Assembly: GCA_036403235.1 (NCBI GenBank)
Contig: DASWRI010000087.1
Location: 1 to 54,301 of the forward strand
From: JBGTFE01 sp036403235
Lineage (GTDB): Bacteria > Acidobacteriota > Blastocatellia > Pyrinomonadales > Pyrinomonadaceae
DNA: 54,301 bases
Direction: 5' to 3'
Shown here piece by piece: positions 17,118 to 24,305 of the stretch. The notes beneath the pieces are model-generated. The model was not told the DNA's origin, did not search any database, and saw only the letters and a list, made by a program, of their open reading frames with translations. A program made the translations under genes and the position numbers. The first letter of the stretch is position 1, and every line of letters starts with the position of its first letter.

Positions 17118-17868
17118 TTGAAACTTTGACCATTGCGGGACGAACTACTTTGTTGCCGATGCGGTAGCCGCGCAAAAACTCGGCAGTTACGGTGTGGGGA
17201 GGACATTCATCTGTTTCTTCGGCGGCGACGGCTTCGTGAAAATGCGGGTCGAAGCTTTCGCCGACCGCCCTAATCGGCTCGACGCCCATTTCCGCCAGAA
17301 CTTCGTTTAATTGCTGGTTGACGAGCACGATACCGTCGAAAAAATGCTGGACGTCCTGCTCGCGAGAATCGTCCGACAAATTTGAAACCGAATCGAGCGC
17401 GCGGTTCATATTGTCGAGAACGGGCAGCATCTGATTTGCGAGACCGCTCAAAATATTCAAAAACGTGTCGTTTCGCTCGCGCTCGACGCGCTTTTTGTAA
17501 TTTTCAAAATCCGTCTGCCGGCTCTGCATCAATTTCATCAAATCGGAGCGTTCCGTTTCGTTTTTTGAAATCTGCGCCTGAAGCGTGGAAACTTCGGTTT
17601 CGAGACCGGAAATCGACGCCGGGCCGGACAGGTGAATAGCTTTCGACGCGGCCGCTTCGGCGGAAAATTCCGACTTTGAGAACGCGGGCAAATCCTTTTT
17701 ATCGTAATCGTTATCGTCGATTTCGATTATCATCTCGCCGGAGATGTGCAAGTCTTTCTCTTTCGCTTCGAGTTCCTTGATAAAATCGTCAATCGAGCTC
17801 GAATCGTCGAATTCGAAATCTTTCGAGGAAAGTTCTTCCGCGTTTTGTGAATTGTTTTTGGAATTCAT
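17110..17868 (-). CDS. grpE: Nucleotide exchange factor GrpE
   Basis: Exchange factor for DnaK, 252 aa. It starts with an unusually long acidic, Asp/Ser/Glu-rich N-terminal region (about 1-75) and continues with a coiled-coil (about 85-140, QAQISKNETERSDLMKLM). The conserved core has DFENYKKRVERER, VLDNMNRAL, GVEPIRAVGESFDPHFHEAV and YRIGNKVVRPAMVKVSK. GrpE proteins are commonly 180-210 aa, so the N-terminal extension accounts for the extra length. It lies 14 bp after hrcA in the same transcript, with dnaK next. Confidence 0.95.
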   Translation of the reverse strand: MNSKNNSQNAEELSSKDFEFDDSSSIDDFIKELEAKEKDLHISGEMIIEIDDNDYDKKDLPAFSKSEFSAEAAASKAIHLSGPASISGLETEVSTLQAQISKNETERSDLMKLMQSRQTDFENYKKRVERERNDTFLNILSGLANQMLPVLDNMNRALDSVSNLSDDSREQDVQHFFDGIVLVNQQLNEVLAEMGVEPIRAVGESFDPHFHEAVAAEETDECPPHTVTAEFLRGYRIGNKVVRPAMVKVSKS

Positions 17869-17882
17869 TTTATAGTGTTTTG

Positions 17883-19010
17883 TTAGTTAAATTTTGAGTA
17901 TTCTTTCGCCATCAATTTTTCCATGACTCGTGCCACGTAGCTGACGATGGAAATCATTCTGGCATACTCGATTCGGGTCGGGCCGAGGACGCTCAGAGTT
18001 CCGACGGCTTCTCCGCCGCCGATTCGGTAAGGTGCGGTGATAAGCGTGCAGTTTTGCATCGAAGGCGCGGAATTTTCGCTTCCTATCAAGACCTGCACGC
18101 CGTCTTTTACAGAAGTGTCGCGCTCGATGCAGCCCGTCAGGATTTGCACGAGACGCGATTTTTCCTCAATCGTCTTGAGCAGCGCCCGCAAACGTTCGAG
18201 GTCGGCAAAATCGGGTTTGGTCAAAATATTCGACGTTCCGTCGACGTAAACTTCGCCCTGCGTCGCGTCGTCGCTTTCGATGCTCTCCGAGCAAAGAATC
18301 ATCGCCGTTTGCAGCATTTTGTCAAAAAGCGCGGTTTCTTCGTGCATCAATTTCAGAATTTTGGCGCGAATCTCCGCCAAACTTTTTCCGCTAAATTCCG
18401 TGTTCAAATATCTCGCCGTCCGTTCGAGTTCATCGTTCGAAAAAGTTTCCTTGAGCCGGATTATCTTGTTGTGAATGATATTCGGCGCGGAAACCAGAAT
18501 GATGAGAATGCGCTTCTCGGAAAGATTGACAAACTCGATGTGCTGCAGGCGGTCTTTCGCCAGCGATGGCGAAATGACGATGCCGACATTATTTGAAAGA
18601 GCCGAGAGAAGCTGTGAAGTTCGTTCCATCAGGCGGTCGGGCACATCCGGCAAATTCAATTCATTCAAATTGAATTTGTTGTTTATAAGGTGCAAATCGT
18701 CGTTTGAAAGACTCAAAACACCAAGCAGATTATCGACAAAAAAGCGATAGCCTTTATCGGTCGGGACGCGGCCGGCTGACGTGTGCGGCTGTTCGAGCAA
18801 ACCTTTTTCTTCGAGTTCGCCCATCACATTCCGAATCGTCGCCGAGCTTAAACCGGAAGCGTTGGCAAATTTCTCCGCAACCGACTTTGAGCCGACCGGC
18901 TCGCCCGTGATGAGATGCTCGTTGATGATGGCAGAAAGAATTATTTGCCCGCGAACGTCGGGAACATCTGATTTATAATCGGATTTTGAGTGAAAATCGC
19001 TGGCAGACAT
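17883..19010 (-). CDS. hrcA: Heat-inducible transcription repressor HrcA
   Basis: Repressor of class I heat-shock genes that binds CIRCE operators and needs GroEL for activity. The winged-helix N-terminus is clear (ITGEPVGSKSVAEKF, SSATIRNVMGELEEKGLL, HTSAGRVPTDKGYRFFV), followed by GAF-like and dimerisation parts. It ends LSVLGPTRIEYARMISIVSYVA. I place the start at the ATG at 19010 (375 aa); a GTG at 19034 is in frame too. As first gene of hrcA-grpE-dnaK it should repress its own operon through the CIRCE-like site at the promoter. It is divergent from the metalloprotease gene. Confidence 0.95.
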   Translation of the reverse strand: MSASDFHSKSDYKSDVPDVRGQIILSAIINEHLITGEPVGSKSVAEKFANASGLSSATIRNVMGELEEKGLLEQPHTSAGRVPTDKGYRFFVDNLLGVLSLSNDDLHLINNKFNLNELNLPDVPDRLMERTSQLLSALSNNVGIVISPSLAKDRLQHIEFVNLSEKRILIILVSAPNIIHNKIIRLKETFSNDELERTARYLNTEFSGKSLAEIRAKILKLMHEETALFDKMLQTAMILCSESIESDDATQGEVYVDGTSNILTKPDFADLERLRALLKTIEEKSRLVQILTGCIERDTSVKDGVQVLIGSENSAPSMQNCTLITAPYRIGGGEAVGTLSVLGPTRIEYARMISIVSYVARVMEKLMAKEYSKFN

Positions 19011-19064
19011 TTCTTTCGAGTGGGTTTGATGCACATCGCACGGACGCGATATGCTCTCTATAAA

Positions 19065-19094
19065 TGAATAGCACTTTAGCGGCTAAACTGTCAA
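19065..19094 (-). promoter_or_regulatory. Candidate hrcA promoter overlapping a degenerate CIRCE operator
   Basis: Reading minus, TTGACA (19094-19089), an 18-bp spacer and TATTCA (19070-19065). On the plus strand ATAGCACTT (19068-19076), nine bases, then AACTGTCAA (19086-19094) keeps the 9-9-9 geometry of CIRCE (TTAGCACTC-N9-GAGTGCTAA). Seven of nine bases match in the first half and five of nine in the second. Confidence 0.5.
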
Positions 19095-19111
19095 GATTAA
19101 TTAGTTAAACT

Positions 19112-19858
19112 ATGCCCAACCTTGTTTTGCTCTCTGATTTAGACGAGATAAAAACTCTTTACAAAAACGCGTTTTCGATGCTTGACGCGCGCCGCGCCGC
19201 GCCGGAAATCGACATCGCGTTTTATCCGTATATCGGAATTCACCATACGATTCGCGTCAGAAACGGCAAAATTTTCGTCCGCATCTCGGAAGTCTGCCGC
19301 GAGATGACAGCGCCGGCGCACCGGGCGCTCGCCTTTATTTTAATCGCCAAGCTTTTGCAAAAAAAAATTCCCGCCGACGCGCAAAAAATTTATTCGAATT
19401 TTATCAAAACGCAGGAAATTCAAGATAAAGCTCAGGAAAACAAACGCGCGCGCGGCCGGAAAATCATCACTTCGGCCAAAGGCGAAGTTTACGATTTGAA
19501 CTTGATTTTCGAGCGCGTCAACCTGCTTTATTTTCAAAACCAAATTCCGAAACCCGTTTTGTCGTGGTCGACTCGGAAAACTTATCGCATTTTAGGTCAT
19601 CACGATTCGACGCACGAGACGATTGTCATCAGCCGTTCTTTAGACAGTAAACAAGTTCCGTCGTTTGTCGTCGAATATGTCGTTTATCACGAAATGCTGC
19701 ACATTCATCACCCGACGACGCACCGCAACGGCCGGCGATACAATCACACGCCCGTCTTTCGCCGCGACGAGAAAAAATTTGCGTTTTTCGACGAAGCGGA
19801 AAACTGGATTGAGCAAAACGTAAAAAATCTGAAACGAAACGCGAAAAAAAGAAATTAA
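19112..19858 (+). CDS. SprT-like zinc metalloprotease
   Basis: Predicted metal-dependent peptidase of 248 aa. The active-site motif HEMLH (H193-E194, H197) lies in VVYHEMLHIHHP and is followed by RYNHTPVFRRDEKKF, where a further His is a likely third ligand, as in SprT/M48-type domains. It has no signal peptide, so it should act in the cytoplasm. The N-terminal 120 residues are basic and helical. The C-terminus is Lys/Arg/Asn-rich and ends just where an intergenic repeat begins. It is divergent from hrcA; the physiological substrate is unknown. Confidence 0.8.
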   Translation: MPNLVLLSDLDEIKTLYKNAFSMLDARRAAPEIDIAFYPYIGIHHTIRVRNGKIFVRISEVCREMTAPAHRALAFILIAKLLQKKIPADAQKIYSNFIKTQEIQDKAQENKRARGRKIITSAKGEVYDLNLIFERVNLLYFQNQIPKPVLSWSTRKTYRILGHHDSTHETIVISRSLDSKQVPSFVVEYVVYHEMLHIHHPTTHRNGRRYNHTPVFRRDEKKFAFFDEAENWIEQNVKNLKRNAKKRN

Positions 19859-20006
19859 CCACAGAAGCACGGAGAACACAGAGATTTTTAAGATAAATTA
19901 ACCGCAGATGAGCGCAGGTGAACGCAGATAAATTAAAAACAATCTGCGTTTATCTGCGTCTATCTGCGGTTTCTTTTTCTCTGCGCCTCTGTGTCTGCGT
20001 GGTGAA
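19855..20006. repeat. 152-bp nested inverted repeat between convergent genes
   Basis: Outer arms ttaaccacagaagcacggag (19855-19874) and its partner ending gcgtggtgaa (20006). Inner arms 19900-19929 and 19942-19971 match at 25 of 30 positions (cgcagatnnncgcagat words) with a 12-nt loop. The element fills the whole spacer between the protease gene (ends 19858) and the lipoprotein gene (ends 20010), so it could stop transcription from both sides. Confidence 0.9.
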
Positions 20007-20009
20007 AAA

Positions 20010-21662
20010 CTATTCTTCAAACTGTTCCAGAATCGTTCCAATCAAGCCGAAATCCGAAATGCTCCGGCGCTCGATTCCCTTTTCCGTAATGCGGGTTTCG
20101 GTTTGATAACTCGTGATAAATTTTTTATTTTCGTCTTTTGCTTCGCCCAGAACTTCAATGACTTTTTCCGCCGCATCCGAATCGCGGGCGAATGTGACGG
20201 CGACCGCTTTGCTTTCGGCAAATTTCTGAAAATCCGCATTTTTTGTAAAATTTTGCCCGCCCGACTTTGCTTCCAGACATTTCAGAACGCTTTCCAAATC
20301 GCCCAAAATCAACTTGTTTCCCGTGAAAGCCGCCGAAATCTGTTTATCTTCCGATTGCCAGATTTCCGCATTCGAGCGGCTTTCGGGCGGCGTTTTAAAG
20401 TTTATTTCCGTCAGCGATTTTTTTATTTTTTCCGCGTCTTTCAATGTCGCTATGACGACGCTTTTTTCCGCATCGGCGTCAAACTGAGCGGTCAAAATGT
20501 CGGAATCGACGGCCCTTAAAAAAGTGTCGGCGTCGGCGATGCCGTAAGACGCGAGCAGTTTGCCGGAAAACTGAATCAAAAGCTTCCCGCTCGCCGCGTC
20601 CGTGTTTTTCGCCGCCAGCAAAAGCAGACTTCGCCAGGCGATTAAAGGATTTTTCAGATTATAACGGGTCGCCGAAAAAACCTCGGAAGGCAGAAATTCC
20701 GCCGAACTCGTTTGAGTTTCCGCATCTGTCGCGAGAGTTTCTTTAATGACGGAAGCGGTTTCCGTCGTCAAAGAAATAGAAAGCTTATCCTCGATGCGGT
20801 TTTCGTTTTTTTGCGCCGTCCAGACGATTTCGCGCGTCGTATTTCGCAGAATCTGCGGCAAAACCCGCGCGACAAAGCTCTGGCCTTCGGCTTCTTCCGT
20901 CGCGTTTGACGCAATTGAAACGCCGGCCATATTTGAAATCTGCGCGATTCCGTCCGGCGACACGTAGCCGAAAACGAGCTTATCTTCAGAATTTGCCGCA
21001 TAAACGCGCGATAACGCTTCGTTTTTTATCAAGCTATCCGCCTCGCCACGCCTGACGGCCAGACATTTTTCGATGGCCGAAGCGTCGTTGCCGAAAAAAA
21101 TCCGGCCGCCTTCGACAAAAGCGAAAACCTGACTTTCGTCCTTCGCCGTCCAGGCAAACCATTTTCCGCCGTCTTTTTCGCTTTTTTCGAGCTTTGTTTC
21201 GTCGCCGTAAGTCTCTCTGACAAAATTGTTTATTTGATTTTCGGTTAAGCTGAGCGCCTGCCAGTTCCAGGCGTGCGTGTCGGCGACGGCGACGAAATGA
21301 GCTTTAAAATTCAAAACCGCATTTTCCGCCGTAACTTGTTTTTCCGATGCTTCGAATCCGGTCACGGCGACGGCAAACTGAACGCGTCGAAGCGCAGAAA
21401 AATCCGGCTTCGACTTTGCCGCTTCGATAAAAGTTTTATTTTCGGCGAGAGCGTCGAGCGTTTTCGACAAATCACTCGTTTCCAGATAAACGAGCGTCTC
21501 GGCGGGCAAGAGCGTTCGCAAATCAATCGGCGGGGACGAGCAGGAAAGCAAAAATAATAGAAACGCAAAGAGGCAGAGGCGCAAAACCGCAGAGATATTT
21601 AATAATTTTTCTTTGTGTCTTTGCGCCTCCGCGCCTTTGCGTTGAAAATTTTGTGATAACAT
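20010..21662 (-). CDS. DUF3352-like lipoprotein
   Basis: A predicted lipoprotein of about 550 aa from an ATG at 21662; the open frame continues upstream but would run into the divergent SDR gene. The signal sequence (residues 27-41) is RLCLFAFLLFLLSC with Cys41 as lipid anchor. The mature part begins LLPAETLVYLETSDLSKTLDAL, typical of DUF3352 proteins. It alternates hydrophobic strands with charged helices (ADKSVVIATLKDAEKI, GNKLILGDLESVLKCLEA), giving an internally repetitive look. Function of the family is unknown. Residues about 7-34 are encoded by an intergenic-type inverted repeat. An internal TTG (residue 27, near 21584) would give a tighter signal peptide. Confidence 0.75.
   Translation of the reverse strand: MLSQNFQRKGAEAQRHKEKLLNISAVLRLCLFAFLLFLLSCSSPPIDLRTLLPAETLVYLETSDLSKTLDALAENKTFIEAAKSKPDFSALRRVQFAVAVTGFEASEKQVTAENAVLNFKAHFVAVADTHAWNWQALSLTENQINNFVRETYGDETKLEKSEKDGGKWFAWTAKDESQVFAFVEGGRIFFGNDASAIEKCLAVRRGEADSLIKNEALSRVYAANSEDKLVFGYVSPDGIAQISNMAGVSIASNATEEAEGQSFVARVLPQILRNTTREIVWTAQKNENRIEDKLSISLTTETASVIKETLATDAETQTSSAEFLPSEVFSATRYNLKNPLIAWRSLLLLAAKNTDAASGKLLIQFSGKLLASYGIADADTFLRAVDSDILTAQFDADAEKSVVIATLKDAEKIKKSLTEINFKTPPESRSNAEIWQSEDKQISAAFTGNKLILGDLESVLKCLEAKSGGQNFTKNADFQKFAESKAVAVTFARDSDAAEKVIEVLGEAKDENKKFITSYQTETRITEKGIERRSISDFGLIGTILEQFEE
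21562..21643. repeat. Inverted repeat lying inside the lipoprotein's N-terminal coding region
   Basis: Arms 21562-21595 and 21610-21643 are 34 bp each and complementary at 27 of 34 positions (aacgcaaaggcgcagaggcgc words), with a 14-nt loop. In the minus reading frame the arms encode about residues 23-34 (signal core) and 7-18 (QRKGAEAQRHKE). Confidence 0.85.
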
Positions 21663-21672
21663 TTCTTGCGAT

Positions 21673-22455
21673 ATGGATAAAATTTTTGCTGATAACATTT
21701 TACAGGGTAAAGTCGCGTTTGTAACAGGCGGCGGGACGGGAATCACAGGCGGCATCGCCCGCGCGTTGTCGGAAGCGGGCGCGCGCATTGCGATTACCAG
21801 CCGCAAGCAGGAAAATCTCGACGCGATGAAAAATTTAATCGAGGCGAGCGGCGGCGAATGTTTCGCGATTGCCGCCGACGTGCGCGATTTTGCGGCGGTC
21901 GAAAACGCGATTGCGCAAACGGCGGAACATTTCGGCAAAATCAACATCGTCATCAACGGCGCGGCGGGAAATTTTCTCTGCAAGGCAGAAGAGCTTTCGC
22001 CGAACGGTTTCGGAACTGTTCTCGATATCGACACGAAAGGAACTTTCAACGTCTGCCGCGCCGCGTTTGAAGAATTGAAAAAGAGCGGCGGGCAGATTTT
22101 AAATATCAGCGCGACGCTTCATCTGGCGGCGACGCCGATGCAGATTCACGTTTCAGCGGCAAAAGCCGGAGTCGATGCGATGACGCGAAATTTAGCGGTC
22201 GAATGGGGCAGACACGGCATCCGCGTCAACGGTATCGCGCCCGGCCCGATTGAAGATACCGAAGGAATGAAACGACTTTTGCCCGATTTTTTGAAAGAAA
22301 AACTGGTAAAAAGAATTCCGCTGCAAAGATTCGGGCGCATCAAAGACATCGAAAACGCGGCGATTTTTCTATGTTCCGACGCGGCCAGCTACATCAACGG
22401 CGTCACGCTAGTCGTCGACGGCGGACAATGGCTTTTAGGAACTAGCCTGGGATAA
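21673..22455 (+). CDS. Short-chain dehydrogenase, 2,4-dienoyl-CoA reductase type
   Basis: NADP(H)-dependent oxidoreductase of 260 aa. The Rossmann motif is VTGGGTGITGGIA, and INGAAGNFLCKAEELSPNGF and DIDTKGTFNV follow. The catalytic stretch has SATLHLAATPMQIHVSAAKAG, where the usual YxxxK Tyr is replaced and the Lys kept. That replacement, and NGAAGNF, are features of 2,4-dienoyl-CoA reductases of beta-oxidation of unsaturated fatty acids. WGRHGIRVNGIAPGPI and INGVTLVVDGGQWL complete the fold. It is cytoplasmic. Its start is only 10 bp from the divergent lipoprotein start, so the promoters must overlap coding sequence. No other beta-oxidation genes are nearby. Confidence 0.85.
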   Translation: MDKIFADNILQGKVAFVTGGGTGITGGIARALSEAGARIAITSRKQENLDAMKNLIEASGGECFAIAADVRDFAAVENAIAQTAEHFGKINIVINGAAGNFLCKAEELSPNGFGTVLDIDTKGTFNVCRAAFEELKKSGGQILNISATLHLAATPMQIHVSAAKAGVDAMTRNLAVEWGRHGIRVNGIAPGPIEDTEGMKRLLPDFLKEKLVKRIPLQRFGRIKDIENAAIFLCSDAASYINGVTLVVDGGQWLLGTSLG

Positions 22456-22540
22456 AAAGTATTTACCGGAGAGAGCACAGAGGACATAGAGAAAATTTAA
22501 AAATCTCTGTGTCCTGTGTGCTCTCCGGTAAAATATTTCT
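22456..22540. repeat. 85-bp inverted repeat exactly filling a convergent spacer
   Basis: Left arm from 22456 (ttaccggagag, agagcacagaggac words), right arm to 22540 (tctctgtgtcc, ctctccggtaa). The arms are reverse complements apart from small gaps; the ttaccggagag end matches perfectly. It occupies every base between the SDR stop and the stop of the convergent gene. Confidence 0.9.
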
Positions 22541-24223
22541 TTAGTTTACTGCGGATATTTTCTTGTCTCCCAAAACGGCGCGAAGGACAAGCATTTTCGC
22601 CAGGATTCGAATTTCCGGGCGGTCGAATTTGTTGGTCAGAGCTTTTGTGCGGGCGAAATCCGCGACGGCCAGATTGTGCATCGTCGGGCCGGCCATATCG
22701 AGCGAGCTTATCAATTCGCGCGTCATTCCGCCGCCGAAGCTGCCGAGCTGAACTTCTTCGCCTTCAATAAGTTCCTCATCGATGTCGATAAATTCACCGA
22801 CCTTTATAAAAGCCGAGATAGTTTCGTTGAGACGTGAAGTCGCATCTTCCAAAATCGGAAACGCCTTGTCGGCGTCGGCCGCCGCATAGCCGCTCACTAG
22901 CAGCCAGACAAGAAGATAATCCCTGTAATTTTTCGGCTGGAGATTGACCAGATTTCGCGCTTCATTCATAATTTCGCCGGCCAACTCCTTGTCGCCACCG
23001 AGCGCAATCTGCGAAGCTAAAATGCTCAGCGCCATAACTTTCTGGTCGCGGCTTTTAATTTTCGCAATCGTCGCGCGCGAATCGGCGACGAGTTTCTCTT
23101 TTTCTTCTTTTGAAAGCTGTTTGCCGCCGAAATTTTGCATCTGCTTGTAGAAATTTTCCTCGCTTTCTGCGTTTTCCGACATCACCAGCGTATCTGCGAC
23201 CGTCTTCGCATCTTCCATCACGACGACCGCTTTCATATCTGCTCTCGACGTATTTTTCAAACCGAATTTCCGGCGAATCTGCGCGGCGCGCGCCGGGGAA
23301 TATTTCTCGACCTGAGCGATATAACCCGATAAATCGGCAGCGTCCGTGTCGTCGTGAGTTAAGATTTCCTGCCCGAGCAAATCGGCAATCTCGCGCATCG
23401 ACTGGTCGCTGAACATCGGTTTTTTGCCCGGTTTCTCTTTTAATTTAGCCCGATTGTCCTCGCCGGTGCCGAGCAGCGAGCTGATTAAATAAAAATCTAT
23501 CGACTTCGAGCCGTCGGATTTTATTTTCGAGATGATTTCCTCGCCGAAACTTACGCCTTTGTCGGCGTCTTTTTCGTAAATTTTCTTGAGCAACCCGATA
23601 ATCTCGAAATTTACTCCTTTGGCCAGAATCTTTCGCCCGGCTTCGAGCGCCCGGTCGGCGTCTTTATCGGCGAGCGCGTTTATTAATTTCATCTCGAAAG
23701 ACGGGTCGCTGCTTTCAAACTGGGCGCGAAGCTCGGCGTTTGTCACGACCTGCGCCGTGCCGACAAAAAAATCATAAGCCATCTGCGGCTCGTGCTCGGC
23801 CATCGAAAGCGCAATTTGCTGGCGAACGCTGATTGCTTTCGTAAGCTTTCCGGAAAGATTCCTTTTCGAATTTGGCGATGCGTCAAAATCGTCGTAATCC
23901 GCTTCTTCATTGGCCGCATCGAGAGCGGTGTATTGAACGTCAATCTGCATCAAAAGCTGCCGGAAATCGACGATTACCTTTTGAAACATCGCCTGCGATT
24001 CCTTTTCGTCCTCGAACCACATCAAATTGGCGATTTCCGCCGAAAAGCTGATGCGATTTTCGAGCGTTCGCAGATTGCTGACATCGACGGCCGTTTCGCG
24101 CAGAAAGGCGGCCGCTTCCTTTTTTAATTCCTCGTCCTTTTTATCGTCTTTAATTGTTTGAGAAAAAGCGGATTGGACTGATAAAAACAGTAACGCGCAG
24201 AGCACAAATAATTTTTGAGACAT
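22541..24223 (-). CDS. Secreted helical-repeat hypothetical protein (copy 1)
   Basis: Unrecognised, 560 aa, with a Sec signal (ALLFLSVQSAFSQ). The mature part is almost wholly helical and charged, with TPR-like spacing but no clear consensus. Recurring pieces are DKDADRALEAGRKILAKG and EKDADKGVSFGEEI. It is a paralogue of the next upstream gene: both open with an Arg/Leu-rich NRISFSAEIANLMW or NRVKSRILIGDLLW segment, have a DEKxxQAxFQ motif and end in an ALTNKFDRPEIRILAKMLVLRAVL-type stretch. It is probably periplasmic. The pair is likely co-transcribed across an 82-bp repeat-bearing gap. Function unknown. Confidence 0.72.
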   Translation of the reverse strand: MSQKLFVLCALLFLSVQSAFSQTIKDDKKDEELKKEAAAFLRETAVDVSNLRTLENRISFSAEIANLMWFEDEKESQAMFQKVIVDFRQLLMQIDVQYTALDAANEEADYDDFDASPNSKRNLSGKLTKAISVRQQIALSMAEHEPQMAYDFFVGTAQVVTNAELRAQFESSDPSFEMKLINALADKDADRALEAGRKILAKGVNFEIIGLLKKIYEKDADKGVSFGEEIISKIKSDGSKSIDFYLISSLLGTGEDNRAKLKEKPGKKPMFSDQSMREIADLLGQEILTHDDTDAADLSGYIAQVEKYSPARAAQIRRKFGLKNTSRADMKAVVVMEDAKTVADTLVMSENAESEENFYKQMQNFGGKQLSKEEKEKLVADSRATIAKIKSRDQKVMALSILASQIALGGDKELAGEIMNEARNLVNLQPKNYRDYLLVWLLVSGYAAADADKAFPILEDATSRLNETISAFIKVGEFIDIDEELIEGEEVQLGSFGGGMTRELISSLDMAGPTMHNLAVADFARTKALTNKFDRPEIRILAKMLVLRAVLGDKKISAVN

Positions 24224-24244
24224 TTTATAATTCCTTATATAAAC

Positions 24245-24301
24245 AAAAAACGGAAAATAGAAAACTATCTTTCATTTATTTTCCGTTCCCCGTTTTTTAT
24301 T
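24245..24301. repeat. Small inverted repeat between the paralogous genes
   Basis: cggaaaata (24251-24259) and tattttccg (24277-24285) are perfect complements. Flanking aaaaaacgg and ccgtttttt runs pair in an alternative register. It lies between two same-strand genes and could be a weak terminator for the upstream one. Confidence 0.6.
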
Positions 24302-24305
24302 AATT

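Noticed and set aside
21663..22049. Extension of the DUF3352-like lipoprotein across the SDR gene
   Set aside because: The SDR gene on the other strand is unmistakable, and the extension has no signal or family features. The lipoprotein signal starts after 21662.
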